Shown here: positions 28,010-36,828 of the stretch, in pieces | How positions within the stretch are numbered: position 1 is the stretch's first letter | Layout: each line of letters begins with the position of its first letter | From: HXMU1420-13 sp965228545 | GTDB taxonomy: Bacteria; Bacteroidota; Rhodothermia; Balneolales; Balneolaceae | NCBI GenBank assembly: GCA_965228545.1 | Contig: OZ245822.1 | Location: 3,162,001 to 3,226,000 of the forward strand | DNA: 64,000 nucleotides | Direction of reading: 5' to 3' | Notes under the pieces: generated by a model | Told to the model about the DNA's origin: nothing | The model's database searches: none | The model's input: the letters and a program-made list of their open reading frames with translations, nothing else | Program-made: the position numbers and the translations under genes

Positions 28010-28014
28010 GGAGG
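28010..28014 (+). promoter_or_regulatory. strong ribosome-binding site for the GTG-started motB-like gene
   Basis: GGAGG ends 6 bp before the GTG at 28021 and fixes that start. A 6-codon ATG reading frame (28008-28028) lies over the same site and stops just inside the gene. Confidence 0.75.
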
Positions 28015-28020
28015 CTTTCG

Positions 28021-28713
28021 GTGATTAAACGCGAATATGGCGGTAATTCTGATTTACAGGAAGAACATGTTGAGGACCAAGAATGGTTGCTCACTTACAG
28101 TGATATGATCACTTTGTTGCTTGCTTTTTTTGCCATGCTTATTGCCGTTTCGTATGTAGATCTAAACCTTTGGGAGCAAATGAAGCAAGGCCTGCGATCG
28201 GAAATATCGAAAGAAGAAAACGTTCGTACTCCGCTTGCTGAGGTTAAAGCTGATTTGGACTCTTTATTGGCAGAAGAAAAATCACAAGGTTTGGTAGACA
28301 TAATATTAGACCGTGATGGGATCAAACTTTTCTTTTCCAGTAGTTCATTTTATCAATCAGGAGAAGCTCAATTATTACCAACAGGCCAGAGAATCATCGA
28401 CAAAGTTACACAGGCAATGAATGCCCTTGATTTCTACAAGTTTAATGTGGATGTAGAAGGACATACCGACAACGTACCTATAAATACGCCCGTTTATCCA
28501 TCCAATTGGGAATTGTCGGTAGCGCGAGCCTCTGGGGTAGTTAAATATTTTATCGAAGAAGGAATTGAAGCCGAGCGGCTTAAAGCCTCTGGGTATGCAG
28601 ATACAAAACCGGTAGTACCCCATGTAGATGAACAAGGCAGGAATATTGTTGAAAACAGAGCCCTGAATAGGAGAATTGTGGTACGTATTTATTATCAATT
28701 GGCATCGAACTAA
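28021..28713 (+). CDS. MotB-type stator subunit
   Basis: Short cytoplasmic N-terminus, a single transmembrane helix (~23-45) with WLLTYSDMITLLLAFFAML; Asp28 is at the place of the ion-binding D32 of E. coli MotB (YADMMTALMAFF). A plug/linker (~50-90) and an OmpA-like peptidoglycan-binding domain (~95-225) with VEGHTDNVPI, PSNWELSVARA, ASGYADTKPV and NRALNRRIVVRI. All elements needed for an anchored ion-conducting stator are intact. 14 bp after MotA; last gene of the tight operon. Confidence 0.94.
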   Translation: MIKREYGGNSDLQEEHVEDQEWLLTYSDMITLLLAFFAMLIAVSYVDLNLWEQMKQGLRSEISKEENVRTPLAEVKADLDSLLAEEKSQGLVDIILDRDGIKLFFSSSSFYQSGEAQLLPTGQRIIDKVTQAMNALDFYKFNVDVEGHTDNVPINTPVYPSNWELSVARASGVVKYFIEEGIEAERLKASGYADTKPVVPHVDEQGRNIVENRALNRRIVVRIYYQLASN

Positions 28714-28758
28714 TTTTTTAGGCACTAATCCGTCAGTGCTTCAGTTATTGAAGCTAAA

Positions 28759-31683
28759 ATGCCTATGAAAAAACTTTTACTATCTCTTTCGCTACTCTTT
28801 TTCGGGAATTATCAAGTACATGCTCAGGCTATTTCCGATTCCATGGCAGTGCTACCCTCTAAAGCAATTCATCAAACAGATATATTAAGAGCTTTATCCG
28901 GTCTTTCACCCGGGCTTAAAATTACATCTACCGGCGGAGTTTCAGGTACAGGTACAAATGCAGTACTTCGAGGTTATTCCAGCTTAAATGCGCCTAGCGA
29001 TCCCTTAATTATAGTAGACGGTATTCGTTTTAATGGAGCAAACAATCATAACAGCACCGCATTTAACGGCGGCGGAGCTCTGGTGACACCAAGCCGATCT
29101 TTCGATCTACATCCCTCCGAAATACTTTCTGTAAACGTTTTAAGCTCACTTCAGGGAACGTTGATTTACGGTGAAGAGGCTACAAATGGAGTTATTGAAA
29201 TTACTACTCGAAGAAACCCCATCGATTTAGCCGACGAAGGGTATGAAATAACGATCGATCAAAGTGTATACTCTTCAAGTATCTCGAGCCGGCCGGAATA
29301 CCAAAATGAATATGGTATGGGTTTTAACGGGCAATATGGGCCTTTTTTTAGCTCTTGGGGGGCATCCTTCGGCAGTCAGAACCCGGCAGAGTTTCCATCA
29401 AATTTTAATGGCTTAGATGATGATGGCACAGTACTGGTAGATCATCCTTATGGGTTTTATAATTTTGCAACCGATGGGGCTCCCGATTATGCGACAGAAG
29501 TTTATCGCTTTGAAGCTAGAGAATCAGCTACCGATGCCTACTTTAGAAATGGGGTAGGTTCACGCTCATTTATAGATCTTAACTATCGAAAAGGCAGAAC
29601 CAATTGGAGTTTTAATTATGCCGGAAATCGAGAAGATGGGTTTACACCAAACAACTCGATATTGAAAAATAGCTTTGGCGCTTCAGCAAGCTATCGGCTT
29701 ATCGACAAAGTGCAAGGTAGCACCAGTGTTCAATTTTTATTTTCTGATGTGAAAATGCCTCCACAATCTGCTGGGAGTGGAAGTGGTGTAGTTGAAGGCG
29801 GGGCAACTTCTGGAGCTTTTACTTATGTGCTGTTCACGCCAAGATCAATCGATCTGTCGCTTCCAAGTGTTAATCCTGATAACGATGGATTTACTTATTA
29901 TCGACCGGATATAATACATCCCAAATGGTTTGCAAATAATGCATCAACCACCAACGAAACCAATCGAATTTTAGGTAAAACCTCCCTTACTTTTAATCCT
30001 TCCGATCAATTTGAGTTTACATACAGATATAGTTTCGATAGTTACGATGAAAATCAGGAGTACAAACTCAATCCAACGGGTACATTTAATTTCCCTTATG
30101 TGTTAGGATTGTTTCAAACCATAGAGTTAAATCGAACGTTGCTCGACAATTTTGCACTAGCAACTTATCGCCCGAATATAAGTGATCGATTAACTGCTAA
30201 CATCGATTTGGGCAGCCATTATATCAGCGAAAACATCAATGAAAAAGGTTTGGAAAGCACAGACATTAGAACGGTTGGTGTTTTCGAACACGAAAATTTT
30301 CGAGTACAAAGCAATACCAATTCTTTTACCGATGAATTGATGGAGCGAGAATTCGAGCGAAGGTCCTTTGGTGCTTTTGGTGCCTTAAATCTACTCTTCG
30401 ATGAGTGGATATACACAAAGGCGGGATTTAGAAAGCAATGGAATCAATCCTTGCATCAGCAAAATTTAAAGGCCACCTATCCATCTTTTACGGTAGGAAT
30501 AATTCCAACAAATCTGCTCGAAAACAACCAGTTGTTAAGTTCTTTCGATCTCTCATTTTCGTATTTAACCTCCGGCAGATCCAGATTAACGGAATTAGAA
30601 ATACTGGTTCAGGATCGGCCTAGTGTTGGGGTAAATGAAGAGTTGAAGCCCGAACGATCAATCGAAAAACAGCTGGCTGCCACAATAGGCTTTTTCAATA
30701 ATAGAATTTCATTATCAAGTAAATACTATCATCGCATTCATACCGATTTGATTTCCAGAATCGCAGTTAACCCAACTCAAGGCTTTGGCTCAATACTAGA
30801 TAATTTACTAGAAATGGAGGTTAAAGGAGTAGACGCACAAGCGCGTATTGTTCCATTGCAAGGAAAAGTAAACTGGGCGATAATTTCTAATTTTAGCACA
30901 TCTAAAGCCGAAGTGAAAGAATACACCGGAACCTTTAATGCCATTCAATTGGGAAATAGTCAATCGTTTAGAGGGAATCTTGCACAAGTAAACGAACCCT
31001 TTTTAAGCATGTATGGTAGTACAATTCTGCGTGTAACAAGCGATATACAAAGAGCTGATCCAAACATGAGAAATGTACCGATAGGAACCCCGATTATCGA
31101 TAACAATGGAAATTATATCACTGATCAAAATTCGATAATAGGAAATCCAATTCCAGATTGGAACCTCTCCACACTCCAACAGATCGATTACAAGAATATC
31201 ACCTTATCTATTCAAATTGACTACCAAAAAGGTGGCGATATGTACAGTAGTTGGATTAGTTCGCTGATAGGCCGAGGGTTAGTAACTTCAACATTGAATA
31301 GGGAAGAGACGTTTATTATTGAGGGTGTGCAGTTTGATGGAACGCCTAACGATATCGAGATTAGCAAACAACAGTATTATTTCAATAACCTCGGGTTTGG
31401 CCCAGACGAACTAAGAGTTTACGACATGACGCACCTGCGTATTTCACATATTGGTTTTGCTTATCAAGTTCCACAACAATGGATTATGAAAACCGGATTG
31501 AAAGAGGTAATTATTTCCTTCTCGGTAGAAAATGCCTTTCTGAAAATGTACAATATTCCAGAAGGTACTGGATTTGATCCGAATGTAAATTCGAATGGGG
31601 CAGGACTTAACAATTTGGGTTTTGAATACTTAACCGGTCCGGGGGTTCGCAGATTTGGGGGTTCGATTCGGGTGAGCATATAA
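28759..31683 (+). CDS. orphan SusC/RagA-like TonB-dependent receptor
   Basis: Signal peptide (MKKLLLSLSLLFFGNY...HAQ). The usual N-terminal carboxypeptidase-regulatory domain is missing and the plug starts almost at once (ALSGLSPGLKI, GTNAVLRGYSSLNAPSDPLIIVDGIRF, then VLSSLQGTLIYGEEATNGVIEITTRR). The barrel ends RRFGGSIRVSI. No SusD-like lipoprotein is adjacent. The plug loop GEEATNG in place of GSRGANG is unusual. It begins 45 bp after the stator gene with no clear terminator between, so it may be co-transcribed with the motor. Ligand unknown. Confidence 0.88.
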   Translation: MPMKKLLLSLSLLFFGNYQVHAQAISDSMAVLPSKAIHQTDILRALSGLSPGLKITSTGGVSGTGTNAVLRGYSSLNAPSDPLIIVDGIRFNGANNHNSTAFNGGGALVTPSRSFDLHPSEILSVNVLSSLQGTLIYGEEATNGVIEITTRRNPIDLADEGYEITIDQSVYSSSISSRPEYQNEYGMGFNGQYGPFFSSWGASFGSQNPAEFPSNFNGLDDDGTVLVDHPYGFYNFATDGAPDYATEVYRFEARESATDAYFRNGVGSRSFIDLNYRKGRTNWSFNYAGNREDGFTPNNSILKNSFGASASYRLIDKVQGSTSVQFLFSDVKMPPQSAGSGSGVVEGGATSGAFTYVLFTPRSIDLSLPSVNPDNDGFTYYRPDIIHPKWFANNASTTNETNRILGKTSLTFNPSDQFEFTYRYSFDSYDENQEYKLNPTGTFNFPYVLGLFQTIELNRTLLDNFALATYRPNISDRLTANIDLGSHYISENINEKGLESTDIRTVGVFEHENFRVQSNTNSFTDELMEREFERRSFGAFGALNLLFDEWIYTKAGFRKQWNQSLHQQNLKATYPSFTVGIIPTNLLENNQLLSSFDLSFSYLTSGRSRLTELEILVQDRPSVGVNEELKPERSIEKQLAATIGFFNNRISLSSKYYHRIHTDLISRIAVNPTQGFGSILDNLLEMEVKGVDAQARIVPLQGKVNWAIISNFSTSKAEVKEYTGTFNAIQLGNSQSFRGNLAQVNEPFLSMYGSTILRVTSDIQRADPNMRNVPIGTPIIDNNGNYITDQNSIIGNPIPDWNLSTLQQIDYKNITLSIQIDYQKGGDMYSSWISSLIGRGLVTSTLNREETFIIEGVQFDGTPNDIEISKQQYYFNNLGFGPDELRVYDMTHLRISHIGFAYQVPQQWIMKTGLKEVIISFSVENAFLKMYNIPEGTGFDPNVNSNGAGLNNLGFEYLTGPGVRRFGGSIRVSI

Positions 31684-31700
31684 TTGGCACGTATCTTGTA
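31684..31700 (+). promoter_or_regulatory. sigma-54-type promoter candidate
   Basis: TTGGCACG, a 4-bp spacer and TTGTA, against consensus TGGCACG-N4-TTGC; one mismatch (T for C in the -12 box). It begins directly after the receptor stop and would start transcription near 31711, upstream of the 52-residue ORF. No upstream activator site was identified. Confidence 0.55.
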
Positions 31701-31769
31701 CTTAAGATCTCAGAATTCGACCGATAAATTAGAGGTACGGTAGAAGAACCAAATTTATGAGAGGGCCAG

Positions 31770-31928
31770 ATGATGGAAAGAGATATTCGAAATATTATGA
31801 TGCAGTTGGAAATGCTGTTGGAGGAGTATCCTGAAGCAAAATTCTACATTTATAATGGAATTAGAAGCATGGTTTCAGATTTACTTAACTCGGTGGATTG
31901 CATCGACGACCTTCGCGAAGAGTCGTAA
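31770..31928 (+). CDS. small 52-residue acidic protein, unknown function
   Basis: Starts ATG ATG at 31770 and encodes MMERDIRNIMMQLEMLLEEY and 32 more residues including YIYNGIRSMVSDLL and a CIDDLREES end. It is predicted to be two or three amphipathic helices, with no signal peptide or membrane segment. Support for being real: it sits between a sigma-54-like promoter and two hairpins, one of them a strong terminator, in an otherwise empty gap. No family recognised. Confidence 0.5.
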   Translation: MMERDIRNIMMQLEMLLEEYPEAKFYIYNGIRSMVSDLLNSVDCIDDLREES

Positions 31929-31961
31929 CAAAGTTATTATTAGGAACCCCTGATACCCCCT

Positions 31962-31989
31962 CGGCTCGCTTTTTTGATTGTGCGAGCCG
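31962..31989 (+). other. stable RNA hairpin after the small ORF
   Basis: Perfect 8-bp arms CGGCTCGC/GCGAGCCG around a 12-nt T-rich loop. There is no T tail, so it is not itself a terminator; with the terminator at 32007 it makes a double-hairpin 3' end. Confidence 0.6.
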
Positions 31990-32006
31990 TATTGATAGAT
32001 GACCCC

Positions 32007-32042
32007 AAAAGCCTCACTGGAAAGTGAGGCTTTTTCTTTTTT
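32007..32042 (+). terminator. Rho-independent terminator after the small ORF
   Basis: Perfect arms GCCTCACT/AGTGAGGC with a GGAA tetraloop, A4 before and a long T-rich tail after. Confidence 0.92.
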
Positions 32043-32120
32043 ATTCATGCCATGCTTTTTATGTAATTGGGATTGAATATGCAATTTGATTTGGTGATCA
32101 TATTCCAATCAATCCAAGTC

Positions 32121-32633
32121 ATGTCAGATATTCCAAACATAGAAATACTACTCTCAAAGTATGTTAAGCCCGAAGCCGATCGTGTGCTAAAAAAGTATCC
32201 GGCTTTAATCGAACAAATTGTCCCCCTTTGCTTAACCGACAAAGCACCTATGTGCTGGCGTGCAGCTTGGGTGGTACGCTCGGCGATGGACGAAGACGAT
32301 AAAAGAGTTAAGCCGTACATCGATGAAATACTTGGCGTTCTACCCGATAAAAGTGATGGCCACCAACGCGAGTTGATGAAATTACTGCAACGCATGAAGC
32401 TTACCGATGATCAGGAAGGGATGTTATACGACATTAGCGTATCTATCTGGGAATCGGTGCGAAAGAAACCATCGGTTCGATATATCGCATTCGAACATAT
32501 TATTACTATGGTTCGCAAATACCCTGAATTGAAACAAGAGTTGGAAGCCATCACTCAACCACAGCACGTAAATACGCTAAGTGCCGGAATAAAAGCCGCA
32601 GTAATAAAACAATTATCTACGTTTAAGGGCTAA
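32121..32633 (+). CDS. HEAT-like helical protein of Bacteroidota type
   Basis: The product is all-helical; IEILLSKYVKPEADRVLKKY, then PMCWRAAWVVRSAMDED and KPYIDEILGVL, then RYIAFEHIITMVRKYPELKQELEAI resemble a Bacteroidota family of ~170-residue HEAT-repeat-like proteins without assigned function. The ATG at 32121 is chosen because it gives that length; in-frame starts further up (TTG 32067, ATG 32079) add a hydrophobic, unconserved-looking leader. Single gene between a terminator and the symporter operon. Confidence 0.7.
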   Translation: MSDIPNIEILLSKYVKPEADRVLKKYPALIEQIVPLCLTDKAPMCWRAAWVVRSAMDEDDKRVKPYIDEILGVLPDKSDGHQRELMKLLQRMKLTDDQEGMLYDISVSIWESVRKKPSVRYIAFEHIITMVRKYPELKQELEAITQPQHVNTLSAGIKAAVIKQLSTFKG

Positions 32634-32754
32634 ACCTTTGCCGAATTAGAGGCTCTAGCATCAATTGCGATCTGGGCGTCTTTTTCAAAAAACGGGGCTT
32701 TCCTTTTAAATCTCTTCCTGCCATATTCCAACGCGCTTAATTAATCGGGTTTTT

Positions 32755-34557
32755 ATGATATTATCTTCCATCGATTGGGGGATCATCCTTCTATTTTTTG
32801 CCTTTCTGCTGATGATAGGATGGTGGGCCTCAAAATCAGCCGGAAAAAGCACCAACGAGTTTTTTTTAGGGGGCAGAAGTATGCCTTGGTGGTTGTTGGG
32901 TGTTTCGATGGTTGCCACCACATTTTCTGCCGATACACCCAACTTGGTTACCGGCTTGATTCGCGAAAATGGTGTGGCTAACAATTGGGCTTGGTGGGCT
33001 TTTCTAATAACCGGTATGGTAACTGTTTTTATTTATGCAAAGCTATGGAGGCGTTCTGAGCTTACTACCGATTTAGGCATGTATGAACTCCGCTATGGTG
33101 GTAAAGCGGCTTCGTTTTTACGAGGGTTTCGCGCATTATATCTTGGTGTACTGTTCAATTGTTTAATAATGGGAACTGTAACACTGGCAGCCATCAAAAT
33201 TGGCTCTATAATGTTTGGCTTGCAACCATTTACCATTGTACTAAGTTTGTCGGTGATCGTTGTTTTTTACTCGGCCTTGGGCGGAATTAAAGGGGTAATA
33301 TGGGCCGATTTTTTTCAATTTGGAATTTCGATGTTCGGCGCCGTTTACGCAGCCTATGTGGTAATTCAGGAACCCGAAATCGGTAGCTTATCCAACCTAA
33401 TTACGCATCCAAATGTGGCAGATAAAATTAGCTTCTTTCCGGATCTGTCGAACCCATCCATACTCATAAGTATGTTTATTATCCCCATTGCGGTGCAATG
33501 GTGGGCTGTTTGGTATCCCGGATCTGAACCGGGTGGTGGTGGGTATATTGCACAACGTATGCTTGCTGCTAAAGACGAAAAAAACGCCATAGGAGCCACC
33601 TTGCTGTTTAACGTTGCACACTATGCATTACGACCCTGGCCTTGGATTATCGTCGCTTTAGGTTCATTAATTTTATATCCCGATCTGGTGAGTATTAAAC
33701 AAGAATTTCCAAACATCGCAGATCAATATTTGGGAGACGACATTGCCTACCCGGTGATGCTAACCAAATTAGGTTCGGGTTGGTTAGGCTTGGTTGTGGC
33801 TTCTTTAATCGCAGCATTTATGTCTACGATATCAACTCATTTAAACTGGGGAGCCTCATATTTAGTGAGTGATTTTTACCAGCGATTCGTTCGACCTGAT
33901 GCTTCAGAAAAAGAATTAGTTCAAACAGGGCGCATTGCCACTATTGTGCTGATGATTTTCTCAGCAACCCTTGCTCTTACAGTTCTGGAAAATGCAACCC
34001 AAGCATTCGATATCCTCCTACTTTCAGGTGCAGGTTCCGGCGCAATTTATCTGTTACGTTGGTTCTGGTGGCGCATAAACGCTTGGACCGAAATCGCAGC
34101 CATGATTTCAGCTACTTTTGTTGCTGTAATACTTGTTTTTTGGGTGCCTGACGAACTCGTAGCAACTGCATTCATCGATGGTTCAACTGTAAAATTACTT
34201 ATCGCCGTTTGTATTACAAGCTTTGTTTGGATTGTTACAACGTTCGTAACAAAGCCCGAATCGATGGAAATATTAATCAACTTCTACAAAAAAGTGCACC
34301 CGGGCGGCCCGGGTTGGAAAAAAGTAGTAGCTTATGCCAGCAGCAATGATATTGAGCTCGCATCTGCTGATACAAAATGGGATTTACCAATCAGTTTACT
34401 GAATGTATTTTTGGGATGTATCGGTATCTATTCAGCATTGTTTTCGATTGGTTATTTTGTTTATGGGAATTTTGGAATGGGACAGATCTTTGCCGGAATA
34501 TTTGGAATGTCGATGTACTTTATGCTACGAACTTGGCCCAAAATGAATCTTGAATAA
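32755..34557 (+). CDS. sodium:solute symporter (SSS family)
   Basis: About 13-14 transmembrane helices with the SSS signature FFLGGRSMPWWLLGVSMVATTFSADTP near residues 37-65 and a central SALGGIKGVIWADFFQFG. Members couple sodium entry to uptake of sugars, amino acids or sialic acid. The gene starts an operon with a GH109-type enzyme, a sugar nucleotidyltransferase and a NahK-like kinase, so the likely cargo is an N-acetylhexosamine (inference). Confidence 0.93.
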   Translation: MILSSIDWGIILLFFAFLLMIGWWASKSAGKSTNEFFLGGRSMPWWLLGVSMVATTFSADTPNLVTGLIRENGVANNWAWWAFLITGMVTVFIYAKLWRRSELTTDLGMYELRYGGKAASFLRGFRALYLGVLFNCLIMGTVTLAAIKIGSIMFGLQPFTIVLSLSVIVVFYSALGGIKGVIWADFFQFGISMFGAVYAAYVVIQEPEIGSLSNLITHPNVADKISFFPDLSNPSILISMFIIPIAVQWWAVWYPGSEPGGGGYIAQRMLAAKDEKNAIGATLLFNVAHYALRPWPWIIVALGSLILYPDLVSIKQEFPNIADQYLGDDIAYPVMLTKLGSGWLGLVVASLIAAFMSTISTHLNWGASYLVSDFYQRFVRPDASEKELVQTGRIATIVLMIFSATLALTVLENATQAFDILLLSGAGSGAIYLLRWFWWRINAWTEIAAMISATFVAVILVFWVPDELVATAFIDGSTVKLLIAVCITSFVWIVTTFVTKPESMEILINFYKKVHPGGPGWKKVVAYASSNDIELASADTKWDLPISLLNVFLGCIGIYSALFSIGYFVYGNFGMGQIFAGIFGMSMYFMLRTWPKMNLE

Positions 34558-34572
34558 TCAGACACTATTACT

Positions 34573-35922
34573 ATGGATCGAAAAACATTTGTAAAAACCG
34601 GTACGGTAGCCACTGTTGGCACAGTACTAGGCGCACCAGCTATTCTGAAAGCAAAACCGCGATCTTCAAATACGGTAAGAATCGGGTTTATTGGAACTGG
34701 TCTGCGAGGGCGAAATCATGTGAATAATATATTGGCAACCGAAGGGGTAGAATGCCCAGCCTTTTGTGATATCGACCCGGATGCAGTTGAAAAAACACTG
34801 GCAATGTTCGAAGAAAATGACAAGCCAAAGCCGGCAGTGTATTCATCCAACGAATACTCTTACGAAGAAATGCTGGCTAAAGAAGATCTTGATGGTGTAA
34901 TTATTGCTACTAACTGGCGATGGCATACTGCAATGTGTGTAGCAGCAATGGAAGCAGAGGTGTATGCCGGCGCTGAAGTTTCAGGCGCATTTTCGGTAGA
35001 TGAGTGCTGGGATCTCGTAAATTGCCATGAAAGAACGGGAACACATTTAATGTTTCTTGAAAATGTATGCTATCGCCGTGATGTGATGGCGGTATTAAAT
35101 ATGGTTAGGGATAATATTTTTGGCGAATTGGTGCATTTTAGGGGAGGTTATCAGCATGATTTGCGAACCGTAAAATTTAATGATGGTAATGGCGGTTTAA
35201 TTTATGGTGATGGAAGCTATGGTGAGGCAAGATGGCGCACAGCCCATTCTGAATATCGGAATGGAGATTTGTACCCGACACATGGTTTAGGTCCGATAGC
35301 AACATATATGGATATGAATCGCGGAAATCGATTGGTTTCGGTATCGTCGCATGCAACTAAAGCAAGATCACTTAAGCACTTTGCCAAAAATCACCCCGAT
35401 GGAGGCGAAAACCATCCTTATACAAAAATAAACTGGAAACTGGGAGATATCGTAACTTCTACCATTACCACCGCACGTGGAGAAACGATCATTTTAACCC
35501 ATGATACTAACTTACCCCGACCGTATTCGCTCGGTTTTAGAGTGCAAGGGGTAGATGGCCTTGCCGAGTTTGATTATTACACCAAGCGTGTGCATGTAGA
35601 GGGAATCTCAGAATCGCACCGATGGGATTTTGGAAATGAATGGTTCGAAAAATACGATCATGAACTTTGGAAGAAATTTGGGGAAGAAGCCGTTGGTGGT
35701 GGCCACGGCGGTATGGATTTTTTCCTCGATCGAGCCTTTGTAGAAAGTGTACGCCGCAAAATTGAACCCGTGTTGGATGTATACGATGCGGCCGTAATGC
35801 GAGTAATCACACCACTTTCAGAAATTTCGATTCAAGAGGGAGGAACACCTCAGCCTATTCCTGATTTTACCGAAGGAAAATGGATAACACGTAACCCTGT
35901 ATTCGGTCTTGGAGACCTCTAA
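34573..35922 (+). CDS. Gfo/Idh/MocA-family protein, GH109-type (alpha-N-acetylgalactosaminidase-like)
   Basis: The N-terminus DRKTFVKTGTVATVGTVLGAPAI resembles a Tat-type signal with an RK in place of RR. Rossmann NAD-binding motif GFIGTGLRGRNH, DGVIIATNWRWHT, and the GH109 stretch WRTAHSEYRNGDLYPTHGLG followed by MDMNRGNRLVSVSS. GH109 enzymes use tightly bound NAD to cleave alpha-GalNAc by a transient oxidation mechanism. Length 449 is right for the group. It lies 15 bp after the symporter, consistent with releasing the amino sugar the transporter brings in. Confidence 0.88.
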   Translation: MDRKTFVKTGTVATVGTVLGAPAILKAKPRSSNTVRIGFIGTGLRGRNHVNNILATEGVECPAFCDIDPDAVEKTLAMFEENDKPKPAVYSSNEYSYEEMLAKEDLDGVIIATNWRWHTAMCVAAMEAEVYAGAEVSGAFSVDECWDLVNCHERTGTHLMFLENVCYRRDVMAVLNMVRDNIFGELVHFRGGYQHDLRTVKFNDGNGGLIYGDGSYGEARWRTAHSEYRNGDLYPTHGLGPIATYMDMNRGNRLVSVSSHATKARSLKHFAKNHPDGGENHPYTKINWKLGDIVTSTITTARGETIILTHDTNLPRPYSLGFRVQGVDGLAEFDYYTKRVHVEGISESHRWDFGNEWFEKYDHELWKKFGEEAVGGGHGGMDFFLDRAFVESVRRKIEPVLDVYDAAVMRVITPLSEISIQEGGTPQPIPDFTEGKWITRNPVFGLGDL

Positions 35923-35931
35923 ATCAATAAT

Positions 35932-36828
35932 ATGTCAACATCATTAGTAATTTTGGCGGCCGGACTAGGCAGCCGTTATAAAGGATTAAAACAAGTAGAT
36001 TCATTTGGCCCAAGTGGTGAGCAACTGTTTGATTACACCGTTTACGATGCCATACGTGCTGGTTTCGACCAGGTAGTTTTTGTAATTAGGAAAGCATTTG
36101 CAGCCGATTTCGAACGAGCGGTAAACAGTAAATTTGCCGATAAAATTGAAGTTCGGTTTGTGTATCAAGAGCTGGATAATTTACCTGAAAGCTGTACACC
36201 TGTGCCCGGCAGAGAAAAACCGTGGGGAACCGGTCACGCACTTTGGGTAACTAAAAAAGTAGTAAACTCCCCATTTTGCATGGTTAACGCCGACGACTTT
36301 TATGGCGCAAAAGCCATAAAAGAAATGCATAGCTTGCTTCAAAGCTTCGAGCATGACGAGATGAACGCCGCTATGGTTGGTTATCTGCTAGAAGACACGC
36401 TATCTGAATTTGGAAGTGTTTCTAGAGGGGTTTGTGATCTAGAACAAGGTAATTTGAATGGAATTGAGGAGCATACTCAGATCGAGAAGAAAAAAGATCA
36501 AATAATTTCTGCTCGAGGAGATGGTGAACACATACTGCCGCCCGACACAATAGTGAGTATGAATTTAATGGGGTTTTCTCCGGCTGTTTACTCTTTGATG
36601 GAAAAAATGTTCAAAGCCTTTTATCATGAAAATAAACATCAGTTAAAAGCTGAGTTTTACGCCCCGCAGATTTTGAAAGCACTCATCGACCGAGGTGTAC
36701 AAGTACCCGTAACTGCTACCAACTCTAATTGGTTTGGCGTTACGTATCCCGAAGATAAAGCCCGTGTGCAGAAAGAGATTCAGAAACTTATAGAGCAAGG
36801 GGACTATCCTGAGCACTTATGGGCATAG
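35932..36828 (+). CDS. nucleotidyltransferase of sugar-1-phosphates
   Basis: NTP_transferase fold: LVILAAGLGSRYKGLKQVDS is the nucleotide-binding loop, KPWGTGHALW and MVNADDFYG (metal-binding Asp) complete the active site. The product class activates sugar-1-phosphates to nucleotide sugars. Next to a NahK-like kinase (10-bp overlap) it probably makes UDP-HexNAc from HexNAc-1-P. Nucleotide choice is not provable from sequence. Confidence 0.88.
   Translation: MSTSLVILAAGLGSRYKGLKQVDSFGPSGEQLFDYTVYDAIRAGFDQVVFVIRKAFAADFERAVNSKFADKIEVRFVYQELDNLPESCTPVPGREKPWGTGHALWVTKKVVNSPFCMVNADDFYGAKAIKEMHSLLQSFEHDEMNAAMVGYLLEDTLSEFGSVSRGVCDLEQGNLNGIEEHTQIEKKKDQIISARGDGEHILPPDTIVSMNLMGFSPAVYSLMEKMFKAFYHENKHQLKAEFYAPQILKALIDRGVQVPVTATNSNWFGVTYPEDKARVQKEIQKLIEQGDYPEHLWA

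Noticed and set aside
27188..28713. ExbB/ExbD, TolQ/TolR, GldL/GldM or Zorya ZorA/ZorB as the identity of the ion-channel pair
   Set aside because: The first protein has MotA-type second-helix and Pro170 regions and lacks a long ZorA tail. The second has YSDM plus an OmpA-like peptidoglycan-binding domain with PSNWELSVARA, and the operon opens with a FliG-like protein. No ZorC/D/E genes are nearby.
23667..31683. Part of a normal flagellar gene cluster
   Set aside because: No FliM, FliN, export, rod, hook, filament or chemotaxis gene occurs in the window, and both flanks are unrelated genes.
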